A stretch of 64,000 nucleotides of DNA from Sedimentibacter sp. MB31-C6 (GCF_035934735.1 NZ_CP142396.1:1302001-1366000); one strand, 5' to 3'. Positions 18,132 to 26,239 are shown, counted from the first letter of the stretch. Notes: generated from the letters alone by a model not told the origin. Numbers and translations: made by a program.

Positions 18132-19064
18132 GTGAATACAAAATTGACAGAACTTTTAAACATTAAATACCCAATCATACAAGGAGCCATGGCTTGGGTG
18201 TCTGAGGCAAACTTAGCTGCTTCAGTATCTAATTCAGGTGGTGCAGGAGTTATTGCAACAGGAGGACGTGATATATCATGGGTCAAAGAACAAATTGATT
18301 TAGCTAAATCATTAACTGATAAACCATTTGGAGTAAATATAGTACTTATGGATAAAGATAAAGAAGAAAAAATAGATTTAATATGTAAAGAAAAAGTATC
18401 TTTTGTTACTTTAGGAGCAGGAAATCCTGTTCCATACTTCGAAAAGCTAAAAAAATCAGGGATTATTTCTATACCAGTTGTACCTAGCCTAAAATTAGCT
18501 AAAAGGGTAGAAGAAAAAGGAGCAGATGCTATTATTATAGAAGGCTTGGAGGCAGGAGGACATATAGGAAGTTTAACAACTATGGCATTAATGACACAAG
18601 TTATCCCTGAAATAAATATACCTGTTATTGCGGCAGGAGGCTTTGCAGATGGCAGAGGATTAGCAGCTGCACTAGTAATGGGAGCATCAGGTATTCAAGT
18701 AGGTACAAGATTTTACGCTTCTAAAGAATGTACAGCTCATATTAATTCTAAAAATGCAATAATTAATGCCGGAGATACAGATACTGTTATAACCGGATAT
18801 CTTCATGGAACTTCTGTCAGAGGACTTAAAAATAAAATGACTGAAAAATACCTTGAATTAGAAAAAGAACATGCACAATATGAAAAATTACACAATTTAA
18901 TCGTTGGCTCAAGTAAAAAAGCACCTTTAGAAGGTGATGTCGAATGGGGCCACGTACAAGCAGGCCAAAGTCTATCAATTATTAAGTCTATCGATAGTTG
19001 TAAAGACATAATAAATAACATGATCTCCGAAGCAAAAGAGGCAATTAATAATATAGAAATTTAA
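18132..19064 (+). CDS. fabK: FabK-type enoyl-ACP reductase / nitronate monooxygenase family
   Basis: This FMN-dependent TIM-barrel protein has 310 residues. The start KLTELLNIKYPIIQGAMAWV, the region IIIEGLEAGGHIG and the phosphate loop VIAAGGFADGRGLAAAL are typical of FabK, which performs the last reduction of fatty acid elongation. The related 2-nitropropane dioxygenases share the fold, but the glycine/histidine stretch EAGGHIG and the length favour FabK. No other fab genes are adjacent. GTG at 18132 is chosen because GGAGG at 18122-18126 is spaced 5 nt and the protein then begins at the family's usual N-terminus; the frame is open to 18093. Confidence 0.78.
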   Translation: MNTKLTELLNIKYPIIQGAMAWVSEANLAASVSNSGGAGVIATGGRDISWVKEQIDLAKSLTDKPFGVNIVLMDKDKEEKIDLICKEKVSFVTLGAGNPVPYFEKLKKSGIISIPVVPSLKLAKRVEEKGADAIIIEGLEAGGHIGSLTTMALMTQVIPEINIPVIAAGGFADGRGLAAALVMGASGIQVGTRFYASKECTAHINSKNAIINAGDTDTVITGYLHGTSVRGLKNKMTEKYLELEKEHAQYEKLHNLIVGSSKKAPLEGDVEWGHVQAGQSLSIIKSIDSCKDIINNMISEAKEAINNIEI

Positions 19065-19075
19065 AGAACTATGTA

Positions 19076-19142
19076 ATTTATTCCTCTTATCATTATATGA
19101 TATATTCCTATACTACTTTTAGTTCTTGCTTGCCTTAGTAAT
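19076..19142 (-). pseudogene. Decayed 5' fragment of a RAYT transposase gene
   Basis: About 67 bp align closely with the first codons of the RAYT genes at 20562-22220. The shared blocks include ATGATATATTCCT and AGTTCTTGCTTGCCTT on the plus strand, with a handful of substitutions and the start codon lost. Nothing else of the gene remains. A degraded copy of the associated repeat lies about 60 bp to the right (19198-19223), so the transposase once sat in this spacer. Confidence 0.75.
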
Positions 19143-19147
19143 TAAAG

Positions 19148-19197
19148 AAACCTATAACTATTTACATATAATATGTTACCTAATAGTTATAGGTTTT
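19148..19197. terminator. Strong hairpin terminator between fabK-like gene and Fic gene
   Basis: A 15-bp perfect stem (AAACCTATAACTATT at 19148-19162 with its complement at 19182-19196) is followed by a T-run. It lies between convergent genes and inside the decayed RAYT remnant region. Confidence 0.75.
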
Positions 19198-19223
19198 TCA
19201 ATCAGAAAAAATCGTCTCTAAAT
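19198..19223. repeat. Degraded RAYT-associated repeat
   Basis: TCAATCAGAAAAAATCGTCT followed by CTAAA resembles the intact TCAATCAGAAAGAACCGTCC CCAAA at 22279 and 22321, with three C-to-T or G-to-A type changes. Together with the fragment at 19076-19142 it marks a decayed third RAYT locus. Confidence 0.6.
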
Positions 19224-19288
19224 TTTTTAAAGCCTTGAATGTTTTTGCCGCTGAGCTTTTATTCAATTATCGATAGACTTAGCATGTT

Positions 19289-20365
19289 TTACTTTTTAGC
19301 ACCAGCATCTTTAACTATCCTAAATAACTCTCTGTTAAGATATATTCTTTCTCTTCCTATTTTTTGAGAAGCTAAAAAACCTTCCTTTTCTAAATCAGAT
19401 AAATATTTAGCTGCAGTTTTTCTAGAAATATCTAGTCCATCTTCAATGTATGAAATCTTAGTATAAAATTCAAAGAATATTAACTCTACTAATTCTCTTG
19501 AGTATATTTTGGGAAGTTCATTCTTAATTTTTTCAGCAGTGTTTTCTAATAATCCATTTATTTCTTTAACTAACATTAAAGTTTCATTTGCTGTTTCCTC
19601 AATGCCCTGAAGTATAAAAAGTACCCAATCTTCCCACTTACCTTGAACTGTTACCTCTTGAAGTAGTCTATAATAAGCAGATTTGTTCCTAATAATAAAT
19701 TTACTCAAGTATAAAATTGGACTATCCAGAAGTTCCTTTAAAACTAAATATAAAACATTAACTATCCTTCCAGTTCTACCATTACCATCATAGAATGGAT
19801 GTATAGATTCAAATTGATAATGGATTATAGCAAGCTTTACAAGAGAATCAATATTATCATAATCATTGTTTATATACTGTTCAAGATTAGATAAAAGTGA
19901 TAGTATCTCCAGTTCTCCGCTAGGTGGAGTATAAACTACTTCTCCAGTAACTTCATTTTTTAATACTGTACCTGGTAATTTTCTAATACCAGCTTGATTG
20001 GACTCAATGAGCCTTTGTATCTCAATAATCATATTAGTTGATAAAAAATCGTTTTCTTTAACTAGCTTATACCCATGCCAAATAGCAGTCCTATAATTAA
20101 CAACTTCCTTTGCTGCAGGCGACTTATAATTTTCTCCACTCATTGCTTTAAATAATTCATCATGAGTAGTAATGATATTTTCTATTTCTGAACTATCTTT
20201 AGCCTCATTGATTGTTATGGCGTTAATTAGTATGTTTTTATTAGGTATCATATCCGCAAAGCCCTTAAGCTCAGCTAAAGCTCTATGTGACCTCGCCACT
20301 TGTTTTAATACGTGCTTTGTTTCAAGTTCAACATTTGGTGGTAGGTCTTGCAATAAATTACTCAT
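19289..20365 (-). CDS. Fic family protein (probable AMP transferase, class II)
   Basis: The 358-residue protein has a Fic/DOC N-terminal domain, the catalytic motif HPFYDGNGRTGR (His at about residue 189) and a C-terminal winged-helix-like part (IEDGLDISRKTAAKYLSDLE). The N-terminal SSEIEN sequence matches the (S/T)xxxE(G/N) inhibitory helix of class II Fic proteins, which self-restrain AMPylation of target hydroxyls. The target is unknown. ATG at 20365 has AGGAGT spaced 9 nt; the frame extends to a TTG at 20389. It stands alone beside the RAYT island, and an inverted repeat lies 70-100 bp upstream. Confidence 0.88.
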   Translation of the reverse strand: MSNLLQDLPPNVELETKHVLKQVARSHRALAELKGFADMIPNKNILINAITINEAKDSSEIENIITTHDELFKAMSGENYKSPAAKEVVNYRTAIWHGYKLVKENDFLSTNMIIEIQRLIESNQAGIRKLPGTVLKNEVTGEVVYTPPSGELEILSLLSNLEQYINNDYDNIDSLVKLAIIHYQFESIHPFYDGNGRTGRIVNVLYLVLKELLDSPILYLSKFIIRNKSAYYRLLQEVTVQGKWEDWVLFILQGIEETANETLMLVKEINGLLENTAEKIKNELPKIYSRELVELIFFEFYTKISYIEDGLDISRKTAAKYLSDLEKEGFLASQKIGRERIYLNRELFRIVKDAGAKK

Positions 20366-20433
20366 AATTTTTCCACTCCTATATTCCAATATGTATATAT
20401 TATATAAGTAATTCTTTCTTATTGCAATATAAT

Positions 20434-20462
20434 ATGAGTAATTTTTTTACTTTTTTACTCAT
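20434..20462. repeat. Inverted repeat upstream of the Fic gene
   Basis: ATGAGTAA at 20434-20441 and TTACTCAT at 20455-20462 form an 8-bp inverted repeat with 13 nt of T-rich spacer, about 70 bp upstream of the Fic start. It could be an operator or a weak terminator; the sequence does not decide. Confidence 0.4.
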
Positions 20463-20522
20463 GTTTTTAGAATATGGGTAGTTGTTTCCTATATTATTGC
20501 TAGGTGATTTTTGCATTTATTT

Positions 20523-20544
20523 GGTGACGGTTCTTCCTGATTGA
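20523..20544. repeat. RAYT-associated repeat, left inverted copy
   Basis: The complement reads TCAATCAGGAAGAACCGTC, almost the same as TCAATCAGAAAGAACCGTC on the right side of the island but in the opposite orientation. It lies 18 bp beyond the 3' end of the first RAYT gene, so the RAYT island is bracketed by inverted copies. Confidence 0.75.
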
Positions 20545-20561
20545 ACATTGGATTAAATATG

Positions 20562-21344
20562 TTACTTTTCTTTCAGTTTTTTTCTGATTTCAAATACATT
20601 ATAATAACTTAAATTACATAACTCTGCTACTTCTCTATAAGTAAGTAAATTTAATTTTAATAATTTTTCAGCCAACTCTATTTTTTGATCTTTAGTTATT
20701 TGACTTTGATCTACTATATAATTTTGTTCCATAAACTTTTCTATTATATTGTTTGTTATATTTTGTATGTTTTCTGATTCCTCTTCTTTCGTATCTATAT
20801 ATAAAATATCATCATAAATTTTATGAAATTCTATAAACTTATCATTATCTGCAAATATATTTATTACTTCATCTAAATATTTATCTAATATTATCTCTGA
20901 GCTTTTATTAATATAATCCTTTGCACTACTCCATGTATAATCTAATATATGTTTTGTTATTCTTGCTTTAACAGGATTGTTATGTATGTATCTTATTACG
21001 CCAAGCATATATTTATCATCTTCTACTGCTTCACTTCTAAACCTATCTTGAAATACATGTCCATATCTTCTTTTAACTTTATTGTAATATATCGCATATT
21101 TAATATTTATTTTCTTCATTAATATTTCCAGAATACTTTCATCTGCCTTAATCAATAAATGCAAATGATTATCCATTACACAATATGCTATTATTGAAAA
21201 TTCAATTTCTTCTTTAGTGTTTTTTAATATTTCTATTATCTTTCTTTTATCTAAATCCCCCTTAAATATCTGCTCTCTATTTATTCCTCTTGTCATTATA
21301 TGATATATTCCTGTACTGCTTTTAGTTCTTGCTTGCCTTGGCAT
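20562..21344 (-). CDS. REP-associated tyrosine transposase (RAYT), intact copy
   Basis: The 260-residue Y1/HUH-type transposase of the IS200-like Transposase_17 family starts MPRQARTKSSTGIYHIMTRG. The HUH histidines are in DNHLHLLIK. The conserved region YGHVFQDRFRSEAV leads to RYIHNNPVKA, where the catalytic tyrosine of RAYTs lies. A C-terminal helix-turn-helix (LTYREVAELCNLSYYNVFEI) is present. RAYTs act on short palindromic repeats by single-strand cleavage and are usually not mobile as standard IS elements. ATG at 21344 has GGAGG. Nearly identical to the gene at 21414-22220. Confidence 0.92.
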   Translation of the reverse strand: MPRQARTKSSTGIYHIMTRGINREQIFKGDLDKRKIIEILKNTKEEIEFSIIAYCVMDNHLHLLIKADESILEILMKKINIKYAIYYNKVKRRYGHVFQDRFRSEAVEDDKYMLGVIRYIHNNPVKARITKHILDYTWSSAKDYINKSSEIILDKYLDEVINIFADNDKFIEFHKIYDDILYIDTKEEESENIQNITNNIIEKFMEQNYIVDQSQITKDQKIELAEKLLKLNLLTYREVAELCNLSYYNVFEIRKKLKEK

Positions 21345-21400
21345 TTATTTTACCTCCAACCATTCACAACTATCTATATGTCATATATTACCAAATATTA

Positions 21401-21482
21401 GAATGCTTGTCAATCAAAAAGAACCGTCCCCAAAAACCAAAGAATGCTTGTCAATCAAAAAGAACCGTCCCCAAAAACCAAA
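21401..21482. repeat. Two tandem 41-bp RAYT-associated repeats
   Basis: Two identical 41-bp units start at 21401 and 21442 (GAATGCTTGTCAATCAAAAA then GAACCGTCCCC and AAAAACCAAA). They lie upstream of the first RAYT gene and overlap the 3' end of the second, replacing its normal C-terminus. Confidence 0.9.
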
Positions 21483-22220
21483 CAAAACCAAACATAACAC
21501 TGCTATTTCCCTATAAGTAAGTAAATTTAATTTTAATAATTTCTCTGCTAACTCTATTTTTTTGTCTTTAGTTATTTGACTTTGATCTACTATGCAATTT
21601 TGTTCTATAAACTTTTCTATTATATTATTTGTAATATTTTGTATGCTTTCAGATTCCTCTTCTTTCGTATCTATATATAAAACATTATCATCAATTTTAT
21701 GAAATTCTATAAATTTATCATTATCTGCAAATATATTTATTACTTCATCTAAATATTTATCTAATATTATCTCTGAGCGCTTGTTAACATATTCCTTTGC
21801 ACTACTCCACGTATAATCTAATATATGTTTTGTAATTCTTGCTTTAACAGGATTATTATGTATGTATCTTATTACTCCAAGCATATACTTATCATCTTCT
21901 ACTGCTTCACTTCTAAATCTATCTTGAAATACATGTCCATATCTTCTTTTAACTTTGTTATAATATATCGCATATTTAATATTTATTTTCTTCATTAATA
22001 TTTCCAGTATATTTTCATCTGCCTTAATCAACAAATGCAAATGATTATCCATTATACAATATGCTATTATTGAAAATTCAATTTCTTCTTTAGTGTTTTT
22101 TAATATTTCTATTATCTTTCTTTTATCTAGATCTCTCTCAAATATCTGCTCTCTATTTATTCCCCTTATCATAATATGATATATTCCTGTGCAGCTTTTA
22201 GTTCTTGCTTGCCTTGGCAT
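21414..22220 (-). CDS. RAYT transposase, second copy with altered C-terminus
   Basis: The 268-residue protein is almost identical to the RAYT at 20562-21344 up to LTYREIAVLC, including the HUH motif DNHLHLLIK and RYIHNNPVKA. After that the expected NLSYYNVFEIRKKLKEK is missing and the frame runs on through the 41-bp repeats, adding about 27 unrelated residues ending VFGDGSF. The catalytic domain is whole but the C-terminal helix-turn-helix is broken. GGGGG precedes the ATG. Likely a tandem duplication of gene plus repeat, followed by repeat invasion; activity is doubtful. Confidence 0.88.
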   Translation of the reverse strand: MPRQARTKSCTGIYHIMIRGINREQIFERDLDKRKIIEILKNTKEEIEFSIIAYCIMDNHLHLLIKADENILEILMKKINIKYAIYYNKVKRRYGHVFQDRFRSEAVEDDKYMLGVIRYIHNNPVKARITKHILDYTWSSAKEYVNKRSEIILDKYLDEVINIFADNDKFIEFHKIDDNVLYIDTKEEESESIQNITNNIIEKFIEQNCIVDQSQITKDKKIELAEKLLKLNLLTYREIAVLCLVLFGFWGRFFLIDKHSLVFGDGSF

Positions 22221-22267
22221 TTATTCTACCCCCAACTATTTATATGTCATATTTTACCAAATGGTTG

Positions 22268-22457
22268 GAAGCTTGTCAATCAGAAAGAACCGTCCCCAAA
22301 AAGTCCGAGTTGGAAGCTTGTCAATCAGAAAGAACCGTCCCCAAAAAGTCCGAGAACCGTCCCCAAAAAGTCCGAAAGAACCGTCCCCAAAAAGTCCCCA
22401 TCAGAAAGAACCGTCCCCAAAAAGTCCCCCGTCCCCAAAAAGTCCCCCAAAAAGTCC
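22268..22457. repeat. Nested array of RAYT-associated repeats
   Basis: Two near-full units (GGAAGCTTGTCAATCAGAAA then GAACCGTCCCCAAAAAGTCC) begin at 22268 and 22312. At least five shorter pieces follow, all ending CCCCAAAAAGTCC, the last reduced to that core near 22447. The steps are variable 3'-anchored truncations rather than a fixed period, suggesting slippage or repeated cleavage at one point. It lies upstream of the second RAYT gene. All three forward frames are open here because the unit lacks stops. Confidence 0.9.
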
Positions 22458-22497
22458 AATCCACGCAGTCTGCCGTCACCAAAGATCACAAAGATCA

Positions 22498-22550
22498 AAA
22501 GAGCTGTCTCTCTTAGTTTATTACTAAGTAAAACAGCTCTTTCTTTTATT
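22498..22550. terminator. Terminator after the S-layer gene
   Basis: AAAGAGCTGT near 22498-22507 pairs with ACAGCTCTTT at 22533-22542, with an inner CTTAGT/ACTAAG stem. T-rich sequence follows on both strands; on the minus strand it lies directly after the S-layer stop at 22572. Confidence 0.8.
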
Positions 22551-22571
22551 GATTCTTAATAATCAGCTAGA

Positions 22572-25004
22572 TTATTGAATAACTATATAGCCAATAATGT
22601 TTGTAGGATCACCATCTTCATCTTCATTAACTACATATTTGAATTCAGTTTCTTCTTCTTCAATAGCACTTAATTTATTTACTATTTCTACATCGCCATC
22701 TTCATCAAATCTAATTATAGTTGCTGCACCTTCATCAAAGTAATAAGTTGAACCACCTATTACTAATCTTCCAGCTTTTGCATCTATTGCTGAAGCTGTA
22801 ACAGTTGCGCTTAATGAAACAGTTGAAGCATCTTTAACTTCTCCATTATCATTTAAATCAAGTACATATAATTTATCAGTACCACTATTAACTATATCTT
22901 CATCATTTGTATATAGTTTTTCATTTTTAGAACCTTTGATATATGCTGTAAGTCTTTGGATTTCGTCACCGTCATCATCTGAATCTTTATCAATATCTGT
23001 GATATATGCAAAGTATTGAATTACATCTTCATCTATATTAGTAGCAAGAAGAGCAACTATTTTACCATTTCTGTATACTGCCATACCTTCAACTGAAGAA
23101 CCAAGATCGTCCTCATCAATTACATTTCCTTTTGCATCAAATATAACTACATTTGAAGCTAATTCGAAAGATGCATGGTTAGTCTTCATATCTATAGGTC
23201 TGCCAGCTGCAGCAAATTTAGTAATTTCAGCATCTTTATTCAAAGTATATGATACTAATTCTTCATAAACATCAGCACCATTATAGTTTATTTTACCTTC
23301 TCCATCTACTGGTACAGTAACATCAAATAGACCTTCAAATTCATCAACAACTTCTACAGTACCATCATCATTTTTTTCTAACTCAATATCAAAATCATAA
23401 GTTATTCTTTCATCTGCTGCTGTAGAAAGTTTTACTCTTGGAGCTGTTGTTATTTGAACTCCTCTACTTGTTACTCTATATTCACCAGGAATAATATCAT
23501 CATATACCATAGCATATGTTTTACTTCCATCTGATTCGCCAACAAATTCTATTATTCTACCGTCGTCATCTAAGAAGAATGTTCCTTCATCTCCAATATC
23601 TAAATCATCCATATTTAAAGCATCATTAACTTCATATTTAACTCTGTCTATAAGATAATCTGAACCATCTGTACCAGTTACTTTACCATCTAAAGTATCT
23701 CTTGAAACTACAAGTGTCAATTTATCAGGATCTTCAATTGTAGGATCTTCATTGTCAAAAGGTGCGTAAGCTGCAACAATATCATCTACTTCAATTTCAG
23801 ATAATTCTGTAGCATCGCCTTTAATAATTAAGTTCTTAGAATCAACTTTTTTGTCCTTAACAGGTAAATAGATTTCATCTATTTCAGTTGCATCATCTTC
23901 GTACTCTTCTTCAATCTGAACATAAGCTGAAGCTTTTTCAACTATAATTCCTGCTGCTTCTGCATCATCTTTAATTCTTGTTTCATCTGCTGCAAGTACA
24001 ACAGTAATTTTAGCATCTTCTAAATCTCCTGGTTCAAAATCGCCTATTTTTGCTTCAGCGTTATTGTAAGATACTAAAGCACTAGATACATCAAAAACAT
24101 AATCGCCAACTTCTAATGTTTCTAAATCACCATCATCAAAAGTTTCATCCTCGAATGTATCTTTGTAAGTTAAACTTTCTACATCTCCTACATAAACAAC
24201 TTCATCATCATTGTTTTTGTTGAAATATGCTTCAACAGTCTGGAATAAGTATCCTGATAAATCTACTTTATCTCCAGCATAGTTTTTGTCTTCAGGATTT
24301 ATATGTTCAAATCCAACTTCAAAAGCATAATTAGGAATAGCAATTCTAGATATTAAATTTACAGGAATATCTGTACGAGTACCTTTAGTTGTAAATTCTT
24401 TTACTATATCTCCATCACTATTAACTTTAACAAGTTGTTGATCCAAAGCATTAAACATAGCTTGAGCAACTCCGCCTCTATCAGCTCCTGTTGAATTTAT
24501 TGAAACATTTTTAGTGATATTAAGTTCTGCAGCTTTAACTTTGAAGTTTGTTGGCCAAGTCATACCTTTTAATTCATTACAATCATCAGTATAACCTAAA
24601 CCTCTAACCAACATTGTAAGTACTTCATCATATGTTACTGTGTCATCTGGTCTGAAATTTCCACTAGGATCGCCTATAGCTATTCCTCTTCCAGCAGCTA
24701 ATCCTATCCAAGAATCTCCCCAGTGTCCTTGAGTATCAGCAAAGTTACTCTTTGAACCTGCTACCAAATCTCCATAACCAAGAAGTTCTACCATTAACTT
24801 AGCCATTTCAGCTCTTGTTACAGTTCTTTCTGGTCTATAAGTTCCATCTTCATAGCCTGTAACTACACCTAAAGCAACTAATGTTTCAATTGCTTCTGCA
24901 TAATCAGTATCAGCTACGTCTTCGAATGATGTGCCTGCAAATGCAAAGCTCATGCTTGATAAAATCATTGATAATACCAAGACAAGTGATAATACTTTTT
25001 TCAT
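22572..25004 (-). CDS. S-layer protein with N-terminal SLH domains
   Basis: The 810-residue secreted protein has a Sec signal peptide (MKKVLSLVLVLSMILSSMSF, cleavage probably after AFA). SLH repeats follow: the first includes GYEDGTYRPERTVTRAEMAK, the second AIGDPSGNFRPDDTVTYDEV, and a weaker third ends at about residue 190. These bind pyruvylated wall polymers. The remaining 600 residues are strongly acidic, rich in Asp/Glu, Val and Thr, lack cysteine-rich or catalytic motifs, and probably form the surface lattice. A near-ideal promoter, GGAGG RBS and strong terminator suggest high expression. Confidence 0.9.
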   Translation of the reverse strand: MKKVLSLVLVLSMILSSMSFAFAGTSFEDVADTDYAEAIETLVALGVVTGYEDGTYRPERTVTRAEMAKLMVELLGYGDLVAGSKSNFADTQGHWGDSWIGLAAGRGIAIGDPSGNFRPDDTVTYDEVLTMLVRGLGYTDDCNELKGMTWPTNFKVKAAELNITKNVSINSTGADRGGVAQAMFNALDQQLVKVNSDGDIVKEFTTKGTRTDIPVNLISRIAIPNYAFEVGFEHINPEDKNYAGDKVDLSGYLFQTVEAYFNKNNDDEVVYVGDVESLTYKDTFEDETFDDGDLETLEVGDYVFDVSSALVSYNNAEAKIGDFEPGDLEDAKITVVLAADETRIKDDAEAAGIIVEKASAYVQIEEEYEDDATEIDEIYLPVKDKKVDSKNLIIKGDATELSEIEVDDIVAAYAPFDNEDPTIEDPDKLTLVVSRDTLDGKVTGTDGSDYLIDRVKYEVNDALNMDDLDIGDEGTFFLDDDGRIIEFVGESDGSKTYAMVYDDIIPGEYRVTSRGVQITTAPRVKLSTAADERITYDFDIELEKNDDGTVEVVDEFEGLFDVTVPVDGEGKINYNGADVYEELVSYTLNKDAEITKFAAAGRPIDMKTNHASFELASNVVIFDAKGNVIDEDDLGSSVEGMAVYRNGKIVALLATNIDEDVIQYFAYITDIDKDSDDDGDEIQRLTAYIKGSKNEKLYTNDEDIVNSGTDKLYVLDLNDNGEVKDASTVSLSATVTASAIDAKAGRLVIGGSTYYFDEGAATIIRFDEDGDVEIVNKLSAIEEEETEFKYVVNEDEDGDPTNIIGYIVIQ

Positions 25005-25086
25005 TCTTTATTTCCTCCTGTGATATTTGTTTTTTGGGTGTTTTAGGCCACCTATACCTTCATTGTGTCAGCACAATGACTATGTA

Positions 25087-25115
25087 ATTATAACACCATG
25101 ATAATATTCAGTCAA
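25087..25115 (-). promoter_or_regulatory. Promoter of the S-layer gene
   Basis: On the minus strand TTGACT (complement of 25110-25115) and TATAAT (complement of 25087-25092) are spaced by 17 nt. The leader to the ATG at 25004 is about 75 nt. The 190 bp further upstream, to 25311, show nothing recognisable. Confidence 0.78.
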
Positions 25116-25311
25116 GAATATGCCAAGTCTGTAACATTCTTGTAATAATCACAGCGTGTGCCAACATCGTTATGTATATAATATAGCATATGTTTTTGAT
25201 GTTAATATTACAGTAATGTTACATGTGATGGGGGGAACCCCTAGAAATCGACATAATATGATTGTGATGATAGGAATTGGATAATAGTTATGTTGAAATA
25301 AACGCGATGTT

Positions 25312-25460
25312 CGGTACGCATGCAATGCGTCCCCTACAATTGGTGTGCAAGCAGAAGGCTTTCCGGTACGCATGCAATGCGTCCCCTACGATTGGTGTGC
25401 AAGCAGAAGGCTTCGGTACGCATGCAATGCGTCCCCTACGATTGGTGTGCAAGCAGAAGG
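25312..25460. repeat. Three tandem ~50-bp units built on the GTAGGG palindrome
   Basis: Units start at 25312, 25364 and 25414. Each has CGGTACGCATGCAATGCGTC then CCCTAC, followed by a constant ~24-nt spacer (ATTGGTGTGCAAGCAGAAGG). They differ by one base (CAATTGG versus CGATTGG) and by junction length. The array lies between the S-layer promoter and the end of the DUF308 gene. A 75-codon frame through it is an effect of the repeats. Confidence 0.92.
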
Positions 25461-25471
25461 ATGTGAATGTG

Positions 25472-26029
25472 TTATTGTTCTTCTTGGGTGAAGCCGAATT
25501 CTGAGGTGTTGTCTGAATCTTGTGGTTTCTTATCTTTTTTTATGTCTAATGTTTCGTAGAATGTTAAACAGCCTAGGATTATAAAGGCTATTCCTAGGAT
25601 TATTATTACTGTATTGAGGGCTGCTTGTGAGTTTATTATACAGTAGAGAGCAAATAATGTTCCTATACCTGAAATAATCAACTTTAAAACATCTGAATAA
25701 TCTTTAGTTTTAATTGCTTCATAATTGACCGGAACAGTTAAAATTAATAATCCAATACCTATTACTAACATAATAAGTTCAGGTTTAATTAAACCTAAGA
25801 AAGCGGCTAGTATAATAATTGATTGGTTTATTTTTTCCTTGGTGGTAGAATATTGGTATGACATTTTTAAATTCATTAATGAGAAAATCAATATTGATAT
25901 CATTGCAAGTCGTATTGAAAAGCTTCCTATATATTTAGATGCTAGTATAAAGATAATACCTATTAATGTTATAATTAAGCTCATTATTTTTAGTTTTTTT
26001 GATTCGATATTAAGATTCGTAAATAACAT
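25472..26029 (-). CDS. DUF308 (HdeD-like) membrane protein
   Basis: The 185-residue protein has about six hydrophobic segments in pairs (for example LIITLIGIIFILASKYIG and VIIILGIAFIILGCLTFYET) and a charged C-terminal tail. This pattern fits the DUF308/HdeD family, whose role in Gram-positives is not established. The C-terminal end abuts the repeat array. A GGGGG precedes ATG at 26029. Assigned by topology and the G-I-x-F-I-x-x-G-type repeats, not by a catalytic motif. Confidence 0.55.
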   Translation of the reverse strand: MLFTNLNIESKKLKIMSLIITLIGIIFILASKYIGSFSIRLAMISILIFSLMNLKMSYQYSTTKEKINQSIIILAAFLGLIKPELIMLVIGIGLLILTVPVNYEAIKTKDYSDVLKLIISGIGTLFALYCIINSQAALNTVIIILGIAFIILGCLTFYETLDIKKDKKPQDSDNTSEFGFTQEEQ

Positions 26030-26123
26030 ATTCGACCCCCTTTGTTTTGATTAATTATAGCATTATATAGTTTGGTTAGCAATAGAATGGTTTGTAATTT
26101 TGGTTGATTTATTTATGTAAAAG

Positions 26124-26239
26124 GCTCGGGGCGCATGTGATGCGTGTTTTGTGGAGAATTGCGGGACGCATGCAATGCGTCCCCTACAGTAATGTCGTGT
26201 TTTTTGGAAATTGTGGTATGTGCGTGTGCAATGCGTGAT
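26124..26239. repeat. Cluster of GTAGGG-type palindromes (one good, two degraded)
   Basis: A good copy GCGGGACGCAT-GCA-ATGCGTCCCCTAC lies at 26161-26187. Degraded relatives flank it at 26124-26146 (GCTCGGGGCGCATGTGATGCG) and 26212-26239 (GTGCGTGTGCAATGCGTG). The cluster fills much of the divergent spacer between the DUF308 and M14 peptidase genes. Confidence 0.75.

Noticed and set aside
20523-22457. Classical insertion sequence with terminal inverted repeats
   Set aside because: RAYT proteins do not use IS-type terminal repeats, no target-site duplication was found, and the repeats are multi-copy within the island.
22176-22559. Three overlapping forward reading frames of 103-127 codons with proline/lysine-rich repeats
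   Set aside because: They exist only because the repeat unit lacks stop codons in all three frames. There is no RBS, no family resemblance, and they overlap the RAYT repeats and a terminator.
22572-25004. Adhesin or enzyme rather than S-layer protein
   Set aside because: No catalytic, LPXTG or adhesin motif was seen; the acidic C-terminal region, SLH repeats and strong promoter fit a surface-layer protein best.
25312-25460. Possible CRISPR array (three repeat units)
   Set aside because: The 'spacers' are identical between units, whereas CRISPR spacers are unique. No cas genes are present.
25277-25504. A 75-codon frame through the tandem palindrome array
   Set aside because: The sequence is the repeat translated; no RBS and no coding pattern, and it overlaps the end of the DUF308 gene.
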